Numbered from the stretch's first letter, positions 16,915 to 26,212 are shown. The stretch is DNA of 64,000 bases from CAWCXF01 sp963799455 (GCA_963799455.1 CAWCXF010000004.1:186001-250000); one strand, 5' to 3'. Numbers and translations: made by a program. The notes: generated by a model from the letters alone, not told the origin.

Positions 16915-17831
16915 TCCGCGACCTCCTCTTCTGGGCGCTCTCGGCGCTCGCCGTGTGGTCGGGCTGGCGGGTGTTCCGGGTCAATTCGATGATCCGCGCG
17001 ACCTTCTCCCTGATGCTGTCCTTCATCTGCGTCGGCGGCATCGGGCTTCTGCTCTCGGCCCCCTACATCGGCGTCGCCACGGTCTTCATGATGGCCGTGG
17101 AGATGATGGTGATGGGCCTCTTCATGGTGGCCTTCATGATGAACCCCGCCGGGCTCAACCCGATGTCGATGGTCCACCAGCACCGCGTCTCGGTCGCCGC
17201 CGGCGCGCTGGCCTTCGCGGCGCTCGCCGCCGCCGCGCTCTGGAGCGACCTGCCGTCCGACCCCGTGCCGGCCGGCGCGCGGGTCGTCCGCGACCTCGGC
17301 ATCGAGCTGCTGGGCCCCTCGATGCTGATCTTCCAGACCGCGGGCGTGACGCTGCTGGCCACCATGCTCGGCGCCGTGATCCTGTCGAGCCGGCAGGGCC
17401 GCTTCGGCGAGGCCTTCGAGGGCGCGGTCCCGCCCGGCCTCGAGCCCGGCGGCGCCCCGGCGGGCCTCGTGCCCGACGAGCAGGGCGGCGGGCACCACAT
17501 GCACCACGGGCATGGCGGCGGGCACGGCGGGCACGAGGGCCATGGCGGGCATGGCAGCGACGGGGATGGGGGCGAGGAGGGGGCCGACGGCCATGGCGGC
17601 GGCGCGGACGCAGGCCATGCGAGCCACGGCGACGGCGGGTCCGGCGGCGAGGGGGGCCATGGCGGTCACGGCCGGGGCGGCGGCGAGGCCCCGGGCGACG
17701 AGGCCATGGATGGCGGGGCCCCTAGCGGCGAGGCCATGGGCGGCGAGGCCATGGATGGCGGGGATCGCGGCGCGCGGGGCCGCGACCATGGGGGCCATGG
17801 CGGGCACGGCTCCGGGGAGGGGCGAGCGTGA
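16905..17831 (+). CDS. nuoJ: NuoJ-like subunit with a long His/Gly-rich C-terminal extension
   Basis: About 308 residues from GTG 16905. The first 170 residues form the NuoJ membrane domain (SMIRATFSLMLSFICVGGIGLL; VATVFMMAVEMMVMGLFMVAF), including the helix that carries the pi-bulge in complex I. From about residue 190 the protein becomes a low-complexity tail of Gly, His, Asp, Glu and Ala with repeated HGGHGG-like units, later mixed with GEAMDGG repeats, to the end. Ordinary NuoJ is about 160-200 residues, so the tail is an addition. It could bind Zn, Ni or protons; that is inference. Confidence 0.8.
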   Translation: MDLIRDLLFWALSALAVWSGWRVFRVNSMIRATFSLMLSFICVGGIGLLLSAPYIGVATVFMMAVEMMVMGLFMVAFMMNPAGLNPMSMVHQHRVSVAAGALAFAALAAAALWSDLPSDPVPAGARVVRDLGIELLGPSMLIFQTAGVTLLATMLGAVILSSRQGRFGEAFEGAVPPGLEPGGAPAGLVPDEQGGGHHMHHGHGGGHGGHEGHGGHGSDGDGGEEGADGHGGGADAGHASHGDGGSGGEGGHGGHGRGGGEAPGDEAMDGGAPSGEAMGGEAMDGGDRGARGRDHGGHGGHGSGEGRA

Positions 17832-18133
17832 GCCTGCTCGTCGTCCTCCTCGTGGCCGCGGCGCTCGTCGGCATCGGGCTCTACGGGGCGCTCTCGCAGC
17901 AGTCCTTCGTGATGCTGATGATGGGGATGGAGCTGATGCTCAACGGCGCGCTGCTCGCGATGCTGGGGTTCTGGTCGCTGGCCCTGGGCGGCGCGCCCGA
18001 GGGGCAGCTCATGGCGATCATCATCATGGCCGTGATGGCCGTCGAGCTCGCCCTGGGCTTCGCGCTCGTGGTGGCGGTCTACCGGCTCCGGCAGGCCGAC
18101 ACGACCGAGGGGCTGGGGACGCTCAGGCGATGA
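17828..18133 (+). CDS. nuoK: NuoK-like subunit (complex I subunit 4L)
   Basis: A 101-residue, three-helix protein of normal family length. The two membrane glutamates needed for proton transfer in NuoK are present (GMELMLNGALL in helix 2 and AVELALGFALVV in helix 3). The GTG start overlaps the nuoJ TGA, and its own TGA overlaps the nuoL ATG, so the chain is translationally coupled. It indicates an intact ion-conducting axis. Confidence 0.9.
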   Translation: MSLLVVLLVAAALVGIGLYGALSQQSFVMLMMGMELMLNGALLAMLGFWSLALGGAPEGQLMAIIIMAVMAVELALGFALVVAVYRLRQADTTEGLGTLRR

Positions 18134-20061
18134 GCCTCTGGGCGCTCCCCCTCCTGCCGCTGCTCGCCGGCGCGGCGCTGGCCGCCTTCGGGCCGGAGCG
18201 GCGCGGCGCGCTCGCCTGGATCGCGGGCGCCGTGCTGGCCGCGACGCTCGCGCTCGCCGTCGCGGCCGTGGCGGGGGGCTGGACGGCGAGCCTCGCCTGG
18301 TCCGAGGCGCTGACGCTCACCGCGCGCCTCGTGCCGGTCTCGGCCGCGGTGGCCGTGCTGGTGCCGCTGGTGGCCCTGCCCATCGCCGTCCACGCCGCGC
18401 TCCACGAGGAGGGGCCGGGGCTCGCCCGGATGGTGGGCCTCCTGACGGTGTTCACGGGGGGCATGCTGGTCGTGGTCGTGGCCGACGACCTCGTGACGGT
18501 GCTGATCGGCTGGGAGGTGATCGGCGCCACCTCCTGGGCGCTCATCGCGCAGGACTGGCGCGACCCTGCGAGCCCGCGTGCGGGGCTCTACGCCTTCGTC
18601 GTCACGCGCACCGGCGATCTGGGCCTCTTCGTCGCGCTGATGGCGCTCTTCGCCGCCACCGGCTCGGCCTCCTTCGAGGCGATGGCCGCGCTCGAGGGCT
18701 GGCCGCTCGTCCTGGTGGCCTACGGCGTGGCGCTCTCGGCCGTCTCCAAGGCCGGTCAGGCGCCGTTCTCGCCCTGGCTGTTCCGCGCCATGGCGGGCCC
18801 CAGCTCGGTCTCGGCGCTGCTGCACGCGGCGACCCTGGTGGCCGCCGGCGCCTACCTCGCCGCGCGCCTGGAGCCCGAGCTGTCGCGCGCGCCCGGATGG
18901 GGCGCGACGCTGATCGCCGTGGGGCTCGTCACCGCCATCGCCGGCGGGGCCGTGGCGCTCCTCCAGGAGCACGCCAAGAAGCTGCTCGCCGCCTCCACCT
19001 CCGCGCAGCTCGGGCTGATGCTCGTGGCGGTCGGCGCGGGCTATCCGGGCGTCGCGGTGCTCCACCTCGTGGCGCACGCCCTCTTCAAGGCGCCGCTGTT
19101 CCTCGCCGCGGGGCTCGCGGGGCACCGCGCGGGGGGCTACGCCCTGGGCGCGATGCGGCTCGGGCGCGCGATGCCCGTCACGGCGGGGCTGGTCGCGCTC
19201 GCGGCCGCCGCGCTCGCGGGCCTGCCGCCGCTCGGCGCCGCCTGGACCAAGGAGGAGATCGTGGGCGCCGCGGGGCATGCGGGCTGGCTCCTGGCCGGCG
19301 CGGTGATCCTCGCGGGCGCGCTCTCGGCCGCCTACGCGCTGCGCTTCGCGCTCCTGGCCTTCGGGCCGGGCCCGAAGGAGGGCGAGCAGGACGCGCGGGA
19401 GGGGGGCGGGGCGCCCTCCCCGCGCGAGCGCATGGCCGAGTGGGCGCCGCTCGGCGTGCTGGCGCTCATGACCGCCGCGCTCTCGGCGCTGTGGTGGCCC
19501 GCCGCGCAGGACGCCGCCGCCCGCGCGGTGGGCGCCGGCCTCCCTTCGGGCTCGGCCCTGGAGTTCGCCGCCTCGCTGCTCGCGCTCGCGCTCGGCCTCC
19601 TCGGCGGGCTCTGGCTCGCGCGCCATCGCCGCGAGGCCATGGTGGCGCGCTCCGAGCGCGCGGCCGAGTGGCTGGGCCTGCCGTGGCTCATCGACGCCGC
19701 GATCCGCGCCCCGGTGGACCGGCTGGCGCTGCGGCTCGCCGCGATCGACGACCGCGTCCTCGACGCGGGCCCCCGCGCGGCCGCCTGGACGGGGCGGCGC
19801 GGCGTGGCCTGGCTCGCGCGCGGCGACGACCGGGCGGTGGACGCGGGCGTCCGCGGCACCGCGGCCTTCGGCGCCTGGCTCGCGCGCATGGGCGACCGCT
19901 TCGGGGAGGCCGCGGCCGACGGGCTGCCGCGCGGCGCGGGCGCGCTCGCCGCGATGTCGGGCCGCGACCTGCGCGCGCTCCAGACCGGCCTGTCTCACCA
20001 CTACTACACCATCGCGATCGCGGGCCTCGCGATCGCGGCGCTCGTGCTCGCGGGGTTCTGA
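18130..20061 (+). CDS. nuoL: NuoL-like antiporter subunit (complex I subunit 5)
   Basis: A 643-residue antiporter-like subunit. Key charged residues are kept: the glutamate in IGWEVIGATSW (helix 5), the lysine in VSKAGQAPFSPWL (helix 7), the histidine/lysine of HALFKAPLFLAAG and the lysine of AWTKEEIVGA (helix 12). After the antiporter core, residues around 500-620 form amphipathic, Arg/Asp/Ala-rich segments and a last hydrophobic helix (YYTIAIAGLAIAALVLAGF), matching the lateral helix HL and its anchor. This suggests docking along NuoM and NuoN. Confidence 0.88.
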   Translation: MSLWALPLLPLLAGAALAAFGPERRGALAWIAGAVLAATLALAVAAVAGGWTASLAWSEALTLTARLVPVSAAVAVLVPLVALPIAVHAALHEEGPGLARMVGLLTVFTGGMLVVVVADDLVTVLIGWEVIGATSWALIAQDWRDPASPRAGLYAFVVTRTGDLGLFVALMALFAATGSASFEAMAALEGWPLVLVAYGVALSAVSKAGQAPFSPWLFRAMAGPSSVSALLHAATLVAAGAYLAARLEPELSRAPGWGATLIAVGLVTAIAGGAVALLQEHAKKLLAASTSAQLGLMLVAVGAGYPGVAVLHLVAHALFKAPLFLAAGLAGHRAGGYALGAMRLGRAMPVTAGLVALAAAALAGLPPLGAAWTKEEIVGAAGHAGWLLAGAVILAGALSAAYALRFALLAFGPGPKEGEQDAREGGGAPSPRERMAEWAPLGVLALMTAALSALWWPAAQDAAARAVGAGLPSGSALEFAASLLALALGLLGGLWLARHRREAMVARSERAAEWLGLPWLIDAAIRAPVDRLALRLAAIDDRVLDAGPRAAAWTGRRGVAWLARGDDRAVDAGVRGTAAFGAWLARMGDRFGEAAADGLPRGAGALAAMSGRDLRALQTGLSHHYYTIAIAGLAIAALVLAGF

Positions 20062-20062
20062 C

Positions 20063-21567
20063 GTGCTGACCTTCTCCATCCTGGCGCCCGCGATCGGCGC
20101 GCTCGTGCTGGCGCTCTTGCCCGACGTCCCCGCCGCGCGCGCGCGCGGCGCCGCCATCGCCACGGCGGCCCTGCCGCTGCTGGCGCTGCTGATCGCCTGG
20201 TGGGGGTTCGACGCACGATCCCCGAGCCCTTCCAGCTCGTCTCCGAGGCGCCCTGGATCCCCGCCCTCGGCGTCGCCTGGCGCGTCGGCGTGGACGGCAT
20301 GTCGCTCGCGCTGTCGCTGATGAGCGCGGTGGTGTTCCTCGCCGCCGTGGCCTGGCCGATGGAGACCGAGGAGCGCGCGCGCCAGTTCTACGCCTGGTTC
20401 CTGTTCCTCGAGGCCGCCTCGCTGGGGCTCTTCCTCACGCTCGACCTGCTGCTCTTCTACGTCTTCTTCGACCTCAGCCTCGTGGGCATGTTCTTCCTCA
20501 TCGGCCGCTGGGGCCATGGCGACGCCCAGGGGGCCGCGCTCAAGTTCTTCGTCTACACCTTCGCGGGCTCCCTCGCGATCCTGCTCGCCATCATCGCGCT
20601 GGTGCTCGCCGCGCCGGCCTTCACCTTCGACATGCGCGCGCTGATCGCGGCGCAGCCGCTCGCGGGCGCGGGCATCGCGGCACCCCTCGTGCTGCTGGGC
20701 TTCCTCTTCGGCTTCGCGGTCAAGACGCCGCTGTTTCCCGTCCACACCTGGCTGCCGCCCGCGCATGTGGACGCGCCGGGCGCGGCGTCGGCGGTGCTCG
20801 CCGGCGTGCTGCTGAAGATGGGCACCTACGGCATGGTGCGGATCCCGATGCAGATGATGCGCGAGACCTTCGCCGACTGGGCGCTGGCGCTCGCGATCCT
20901 CGCGCTGGTCTCGATCCTGTGGGGCGCGCTCGTCGCGCTCGGGCAGTCGAATCTCAAGCGCCGCATCGCCTACACCTCCGTCAACCACATGGGCTACGCG
21001 GTGCTCGGCGTCGCGGTGGCGGGCTCGATGGTGGCGGGGCAGGAGGGCGCGCGCGCGCTCGCGCTCACCGGCGCCGTCACCGAGATGGTCGCGCACGGGC
21101 TCATCACCGGCGCGCTGTTCCTGCTCGCGGGCGGCATCTGGGCGCGGGCGGGCACCTACGAGATCGCCGCCTTCGGGGGCCTCGCGCGAGGGGCGCCGCG
21201 CATGACGGTGGCGGCGACCGTGGCGGCCTTCGCCTCGCTCGGGCTGCCGGGGCTCGCGGGCTTCGTGGCCGAGGTCCAGATCTTCATCGGCGCCTTCGCC
21301 GTCTACCCCTGGATCGCGGCGCTGGGGCTCATCGGCATCCTCGTCACCGCGGCGCTGTTCCTGCGGCTGCTGCAGGACGTGTTCCTGGGCGAGCGGCCCG
21401 AGGCCTGGGCGGGGTTCTCGGACCTCACCCGCTCGGAGGGGCTGGTGATGGCGGGCCTGCTCTCGCTCGTGATCGTGATCGGGGTCTGGCCCATCTGGCT
21501 GCTGACGATGATCAACGCGGCGACGCGGGCCATCGTGGCCCCGCTCGTCGCCGTCGCGGGGGGCTGA
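20063..21567 (+). CDS. nuoM: NuoM-like antiporter subunit, interrupted by one frameshift
   Basis: GTG 20063 starts a correct NuoM N-terminus (MLTFSILAPAIGALVLALLP). At about 20203-20225 the reading switches by one base, and the rest of the protein (IPEPFQLVSEAPWIPALGV onward, about 450 residues) lies in another frame to 21567. Together they give about 500 residues. Lysines in VKTPLFPVHTWLP and LLKMGTYG and the glutamate of GFVAEVQIF are kept; the helix-5 glutamate is Asp (FFDLSLVGMFFL). Given intact neighbours, a sequencing or assembly error is likely, but a real mutation or programmed shift is possible. Confidence 0.8.
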
Positions 21568-21573
21568 GGGGCG

Positions 21574-22983
21574 ATGATGCCCGTCGGCGACCTCGCGCCC
21601 GAGATCGCGCTGATCCTGACCGCGGTGATCGTCGTGCTCTTCGCCGCCTTCGCGCCGCGGCGGCTCCAGTGGCTCGCGGCCACGCTGGCCCTGGGCGGGA
21701 TGGCCTCGGCCACGGTCCTGCTGCTGCGCCAGGCCGGGATGGCGCAGCTCACCTTCTCCGGCGTCTGGGCGCTCGACGCCGCGAGCCTGTGGGCGCGGCT
21801 CCTGATCCTCGCCACCACGGCCGTGTGCGCGCTGCTCGCCCCGCGCTGGTTCGAGGCCGACCCGCGCCATGGCGAGTACTACGCGATCCTGCTGTTCTCG
21901 GCCTTGGGCGCGATGGCGATGGCCGCCGCGGCCGACCTGATGCAGCTCGTCATGGCGGTGCTGCTGTCGTCCGTCACCGGCTACGTGCTCGCCGCCTACC
22001 ACCGGGCCTGGGCGATCTCGGTCGAGGCGGGGATGAAGTACTTCCTGCTCGGCGCGCTCTCGAACGCGCTGCTCGTGATCGGCGCGGTGCTGCTCTACGG
22101 CACCACCCGCGCGACCGGCTACGCCGAGATGGCGCCGGGGCTCGTCGCGCCCTCGCCGCTGCTCTACGCCGGCCTCGCGCTGGTCGTCGTCGGCCTCGCC
22201 TTCAAGCTCGGCGCCGTGCCCGCCCACGCCTGGGTGCCCGACGTGGCCGAGGGCGCGCCCGTGCCCTCGGCCGCCTTCCTCACCGTGGCGCCCAAGATCG
22301 GCGCCGCGGTGGCGCTCGCGCGCCTCGCCGACCTGATCCCGCCGGACGCGCTGGCGATCCGGCCCCTGATCGCGGTGCTCGCCGTGGCCTCCATGACGCT
22401 CGGCAACCTCGCCGCCCTGGGCCAGGACGACCTGCGCCGCCTGATCGGCTGGTCCTCGGTGAGCCAGGCCGGCTACGCGCTGATGGCGGTGGCCGTCATA
22501 GGCCTCTCGCCCGCGGCGCTGCCGGCGCTGGTGATCTTCCTGGCGTCCTACGCCGCCGGCAACGTCGCGGCCTTCGCCGTGGTCGCCCATCTGCGCGGGC
22601 GCACCGCGATGGCCGACCTCGACGGGATGGCGCGCGCGCGGCCCGGCGCCGCGCTGGTGCTGGTGCTGGCCTTCCTGTCGCTCACCGGCATCCCGCCGGT
22701 GCTGGGCTTCGTCGGCAAGCTGCTGCTGTTCCAGGCGACGATTCAAGGCGGCTACGCCTGGCTCGCCGCCGTCGCCGCCGCCAACACCGTGCTCTCGCTG
22801 GTCTACTACGCCCGCGTGCTGGGCCGGGCCTATTTCGGCGAGCCCCGGGGCGCCATGGCCGCGCTCGGCCCCTGGAGCGCCGCCGCCCTCTGGATCGCCG
22901 CCGCCGCCGTCGTCCTGCCCGCCGCCCTGGCCCAGCTCCTGCTGGCCGGCATCGAGGGCGCGGCCCTGCTGCCCCCCCTCTAG
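21574..22983 (+). CDS. nuoN: NuoN-like antiporter subunit (complex I subunit 2)
   Basis: A 469-residue membrane protein from ATG 21574, six bases after nuoM. Core motifs are present: AGMKYFLLGALSNALLVIG, GLAFKLGAVPAHAWVPDV, the lysine in VAPKIGAAVAL and the helix-12 lysine in VLGFVGKLLLF. The helix-5 region that normally reads roughly LELLSLPLY is AVLLSSVTGYVLA, so the usual glutamate is missing. It is the last gene of the cluster; after its stop the DNA changes to decayed genes. Confidence 0.85.
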   Translation: MMPVGDLAPEIALILTAVIVVLFAAFAPRRLQWLAATLALGGMASATVLLLRQAGMAQLTFSGVWALDAASLWARLLILATTAVCALLAPRWFEADPRHGEYYAILLFSALGAMAMAAAADLMQLVMAVLLSSVTGYVLAAYHRAWAISVEAGMKYFLLGALSNALLVIGAVLLYGTTRATGYAEMAPGLVAPSPLLYAGLALVVVGLAFKLGAVPAHAWVPDVAEGAPVPSAAFLTVAPKIGAAVALARLADLIPPDALAIRPLIAVLAVASMTLGNLAALGQDDLRRLIGWSSVSQAGYALMAVAVIGLSPAALPALVIFLASYAAGNVAAFAVVAHLRGRTAMADLDGMARARPGAALVLVLAFLSLTGIPPVLGFVGKLLLFQATIQGGYAWLAAVAAANTVLSLVYYARVLGRAYFGEPRGAMAALGPWSAAALWIAAAAVVLPAALAQLLLAGIEGAALLPPL

Positions 22984-23041
22984 CCGGCCGGCCCCGCGGC
23001 GCCCGGGAGCCGGCTGGCCGGCGGCTGGACCGCGGGCCGAC

Positions 23042-24043
23042 TACGACGTGGACGGCCTCACCCCCTCGATCCCCGCGGGGCCCAGCTACGAGGGCCAGCT
23101 CTACGCGGCACCCTTCTACGGCGAGTCCCCGATGACGACGTAGCGCACCGACCTGTTCGAGCAGGCGGGGCTGACGATGCCCGAGGAGCCGACCTGGGGG
23201 TTCGTCGGGCAGGCCGCGCGCCAGCTCACCGACCGCGACAACGCGGTCTACGGCATCTGCCTGCGCGGCAAGCCGCGCTGGGGCGAGAACACGGCGTTCC
23301 TCACGGCCATGGCCAACCCCTTCGGCGCGGGCTGGTTCGACGCGGACTGGAGCCCCCGGTTCGACAGCCCCGAGTGGAAGGAGGCGCTGACCACCTCCCT
23401 GCCGCTGATGGAGGACGCCGGCCCCCCGGGCGCCTCCTCGAACGGCTTCGACGAGAACCTGGCGCCGTTCCAGTCGGGCAAGGGCGCGATGGGGATCGAC
23501 GCCACCGTGGCGGGCTCCGTCGTGACGAGCCCCGACGACAGCCAGGTCGCCGACCGCATGGGCTTCGCGCCGGCACCCGATGCGGGCCTCGGCAAGCGCG
23601 CCGACTGGCTCCGGGCCTGGGCGCTCGGCGTGCCCGCGGGCACCGAGAAGGCGGCGGCCGCGCAGACGTTCGTCTCCTGGGCCACCGGCAAGGGCTACAC
23701 CGGGCTGGTGGCCTCCGAGGAGGGCTGGGCCAACGGGCCGCCGGGCACGCGCTCCTCGCTCTACGAGAACGCCGCCTACGGAGAGGCCGCGCCCTTCGCG
23801 GACATGACCAAGCGCTCGATGGACGCGGCCGATCCGCTCAAGCCCCACCGCCGAGGAGGTGCCCTACACCGGCATCCAGTTCGTCGCGATCCCCGAGTTC
23901 CAGGCCATCGGCACCGCCGTCGGCCAGCAGTTCCCGGCCGCGCTCGCGGGCCAGATGGACAGATGGACGCCGACCGGGCGCTCGCCAGCGCCTGGTCGCC
24001 CACCGAGCGCGAGATGCGCCGCGCGGGCCAACCCAAGGAGTAG
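23042..24043 (+). pseudogene. Polyol/sorbitol-type ABC transporter substrate-binding protein remnant
   Basis: The frame reads as the C-terminal three quarters of an SmoE-like periplasmic binding protein (GPSYEGQLYAAPFYGES; GLTMPEEPTWGFVGQAARQL; FQSGKGAMGIDATVAGSVV; WALGVPAGTEKAAAAQTFVSWATG; PYTGIQFVAIPEFQAIGTAVG). The N-terminus with its signal peptide is missing. A TAG at 23141-23143 replaces the tyrosine expected before RTDLF. An extra C in the run at 23843-23846 shifts the frame, and an 8-bp tandem duplication of CAGATGGA (23952-23967) shifts it back, restoring the C-terminus (MRRAGQPKE). Clearly inactive; no permease genes are adjacent. Confidence 0.8.
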
Positions 24044-24515
24044 CGCCCCGGGCGGGGGGGCCTGCCGGGGCGGCCTCGTGCGGCGCGAGGCCGCCATGGG
24101 ATCCCTGGGGACGGGGGAAGGCGGGGACGGGGGCTCCGCCGCGCGCGGCCCTGTGCTGATCGGCTCGGAGCGGCGCGCTCGCACCGATCCCGCGGCTCCC
24201 GGCGGCGCAGGCCGCCGTCCACGATCCGCCGCCGGCAGCGCCCCCTGCCACCGGATCGACCGACGCGGTCGAGATGTCTGCCCGGTCCTCGGGGCGCGGC
24301 GGCATCCTGACCCCAAGGCAAGGAGGTCGGCCCACGGCCACCCAGCAGACCCGCGCCTGGGCCCCGTCTGACGATGGCGCCCGCCGTGGTGCTGCTGCTG
24401 GCGTGGATGATCGTGCCGCGCGCCATGCATTGCCTCATATGAGACGTTACCGAAGCGTCCGCGCTGGGTGACTGTCCCGCGACCCGCGACTGGGGTGGTC
24501 GCGGGCGGCGGGGCG
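24044..24515. other. Intergenic stretch without a recognisable gene
   Basis: About 470 bases between the binding-protein pseudogene and a transposase fragment. No open frame resembles a known family. A short AT-richer patch near 24420-24455 (CATGCATTGCCTCATATGAG) may be the outer edge of the following mobile element. Confidence 0.35.
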
Positions 24516-24815
24516 ATGGCGGGGCGGATCGGCATGGCGGCACGGGCGGAAGTGACGGCGGCGACCAGGGAGCGCTACGCGGCGGGCACGAAGGCCGCGA
24601 AGAGCGCGATCCTCGACGAGTTCGTCGCGCTGACGGGCCTGCATCGCAAGCATGCGATCCGCGTGTTGTCGGCGAAGGGCACCGAGAGGCGTCCGCGGGG
24701 CCGACCGAGCGTGCGCTACGGCCGGGCCGTGACCGAGGCACTGGTCCTTCTGTGGGAGGCATCGGACCAGGTCTGCTCGAAGCGGTTGGCCCCGATGATC
24801 CCGGTCCTCGAGGAC
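24516..24815 (+). mobile_element. N-terminal fragment of an integrase-catalytic-type transposase
   Basis: About 100 residues from ATG 24516 match the N-terminal helix-turn-helix part of an rve-type transposase (AARAEVTAATRERYAAG; ILDEFVALTGLHRKHAIRVL; LVLLWEASDQVCSKRLAPM). Similarity ends abruptly near 24815, where the opposite-strand IS1182-like gene begins, so the element was cut by a later insertion or deletion. The DDE catalytic core is absent. Confidence 0.6.
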
Positions 24816-25584
24816 GACGCCCGAGCTCGTGTCCACCATCGCGTTCATCGCGTAGGCGAAGGCCGCCGGGCCGTGCTTGGTGCTCAGCGCCGCCGCGGGA
24901 TCGGTCAGCGACACCGCCTTGGGCGGCGTGCGCACGACGCCCTCGGGGTCGGGCGCGGCCGTCTCGCGATCGGCGAAGCGCTCGCGCATCGCGCACGAGG
25001 CGTCCTCGCAGGGCAACCCCTCGGCGCTCGGCGTGCATCGGGCGCGGCAGCCCACCGCCCGCTTGAGGCTGCCGTCCACCGCCCACGTGTTCGGTCGAGG
25101 CCAGCCCCGCCTCGAGGCAGCGCTCGAACACCTCGCGCATCAGACCGCTGTCGCGGAACCGTCCATGGCGGCTCTTCGTGAAGGCCGAATGGTCGGGCAC
25201 CCGCCCGTCGAGGCCGAGCCGGTCCGAGCCGGCGATGGGCCAGATTGAGGTCGACCTCCTCGCACAGCCGCCGCTCGGACCGGATGCCGCGGAGACAACC
25301 CACCAGCAGCATGCGCACCATCGGCTCGGGGTCGATCGAGGGCCGCCCCGTGCAGCTGTAGTGCCCCGCCATGTGCCCGAGAACCCAGGACGGGTCGAGC
25401 ACCGCGTCCACCCGGCGCGAGCCAGGTGGTCTTCCGGCACCCGCTCCTCGGTGCGGAACTCGTGAGACACAGCGCCGCCCGCTCGACCTGCCGCCCCATC
25501 GTCGCGCCGCTCCGCCTCACCAGCCCCCTCGGATCAGTGAATCACGGAGGATCCCCGCGGCACAGGGCGTTTTTCAACAGTCTC
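24816..25584 (-). mobile_element. IS1182-family remnant with its 5' terminal inverted repeat
   Basis: Transposase pieces from ATG 25499 downward match IS1182 transposases (MGRQVERAAL; YSCTGRPSIDPEPMVRMLLVG; GIRSERRLCEEVDLNLA; GLDGRVPDHSAFTKSRHGRFRDSGL; STKHGPAAFAYAMNAMVDTSSG), but in three frames, so several indels are present. The 3' part and right end are lost at about 24815. The left terminal repeat GTTTTTCAACAGTCTC lies at 25569-25584, and the element interrupts a DUF6429 gene. The same terminal sequence flanks the small element at 35002-35162. Confidence 0.7.
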
Positions 25585-25727
25585 TGCGGCTTGTGGCGCA
25601 GCCAGCCGAGCGCGTCCCAGTCGAAGCCCTTCCACGCGCGCCGCTCGTCGTGCAGTGTCAGGCGCAAGAGCGCCAGCACCGCGTCGTCGGCCTTGTCCGC
25701 GTCGATCTCCGCGGCCTGAGCCAGCAC
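25585..25727 (-). pseudogene. DUF6429-family gene fragment
   Basis: About 48 residues from GTG 25727 match the N-terminal part of DUF6429 proteins (IDADKADDAVLALLRLTLHD; RRAWKGFDWDALGWL). The frame then runs into the IS1182 end at 25584, so the C-terminal half is gone. Family function is unknown; members often occur near transposases. Confidence 0.6.
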
Positions 25728-25860
25728 CCCAGTCGATAAGCCCGTCGACCTTCCCCACCGCGGCTTTCGGCGGAGGGATGCGTTCGACGCGCCGGGCCCG
25801 CCCAGGAGACAGCCCCGGGGACAGATCCGGCCCGGCGCGGTAGGGCTCTTCCGGCGGCGT

Positions 25861-26212
25861 TCAGTCCCGGAGCGAGGCGAGCATCACGTCGTCGACGGCC
25901 TGCAGGCAGGCCTGCTCGTCATCCCGCTCGGCCTTATCGCGCGCTTCCTGCAGGGAGGTGCGTGCGTCGATGATGCGCTCGACCGGCCGTGCCGGCCGCT
26001 TCGGACTCGCTCGACCGCGCTCGACCTCTTCGGGCTTCGTCCTGGACCGGGAACGACCGTCTCTTCGAGCTCGTCGGCTCCGTGGCTTCGACCGCCTGCG
26101 CCTGCGCGGGCGCCGGCGACGGCCTGCCCTCCGGACGATGCGGAAATCGCCTGCTCGGCGGCAAGGTGTCGAGCAACCGTTCGAACTCGTCGATGCGACC
26201 GCATGCAGTCAT
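25861..26212 (-). pseudogene. Small hypothetical protein gene, frameshifted
   Basis: ATG 26212 begins MTACGRIDEFERLLDTLPPS and a Pro/Ala-rich middle. Near 26040 the meaningful frame changes to VERIIDARTSLQEARDKAER and ends AVDDVMLASLRD at 25861, which reads like a helical bundle. One indel joins the halves to about 116 residues. The start overlaps the stop of a tiny hydrophobic frame (26209-26289) lying downstream of the molybdenum hydroxylase gene. Function unknown. Confidence 0.4.

Noticed and set aside
18079..22746. A very long open frame (about 1555 codons) on the minus strand across nuoL-nuoN
   Set aside because: It is antisense to clear nuo genes, has Arg/His/Gly-rich composition and no domain; long antisense frames are expected at this GC content.
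14469..22983. Annotating the cluster as a complete NADH:quinone oxidoreductase
   Set aside because: The NADH- and iron-sulfur-binding subunits are absent and the NuoB/D-like protein lacks cluster cysteines.
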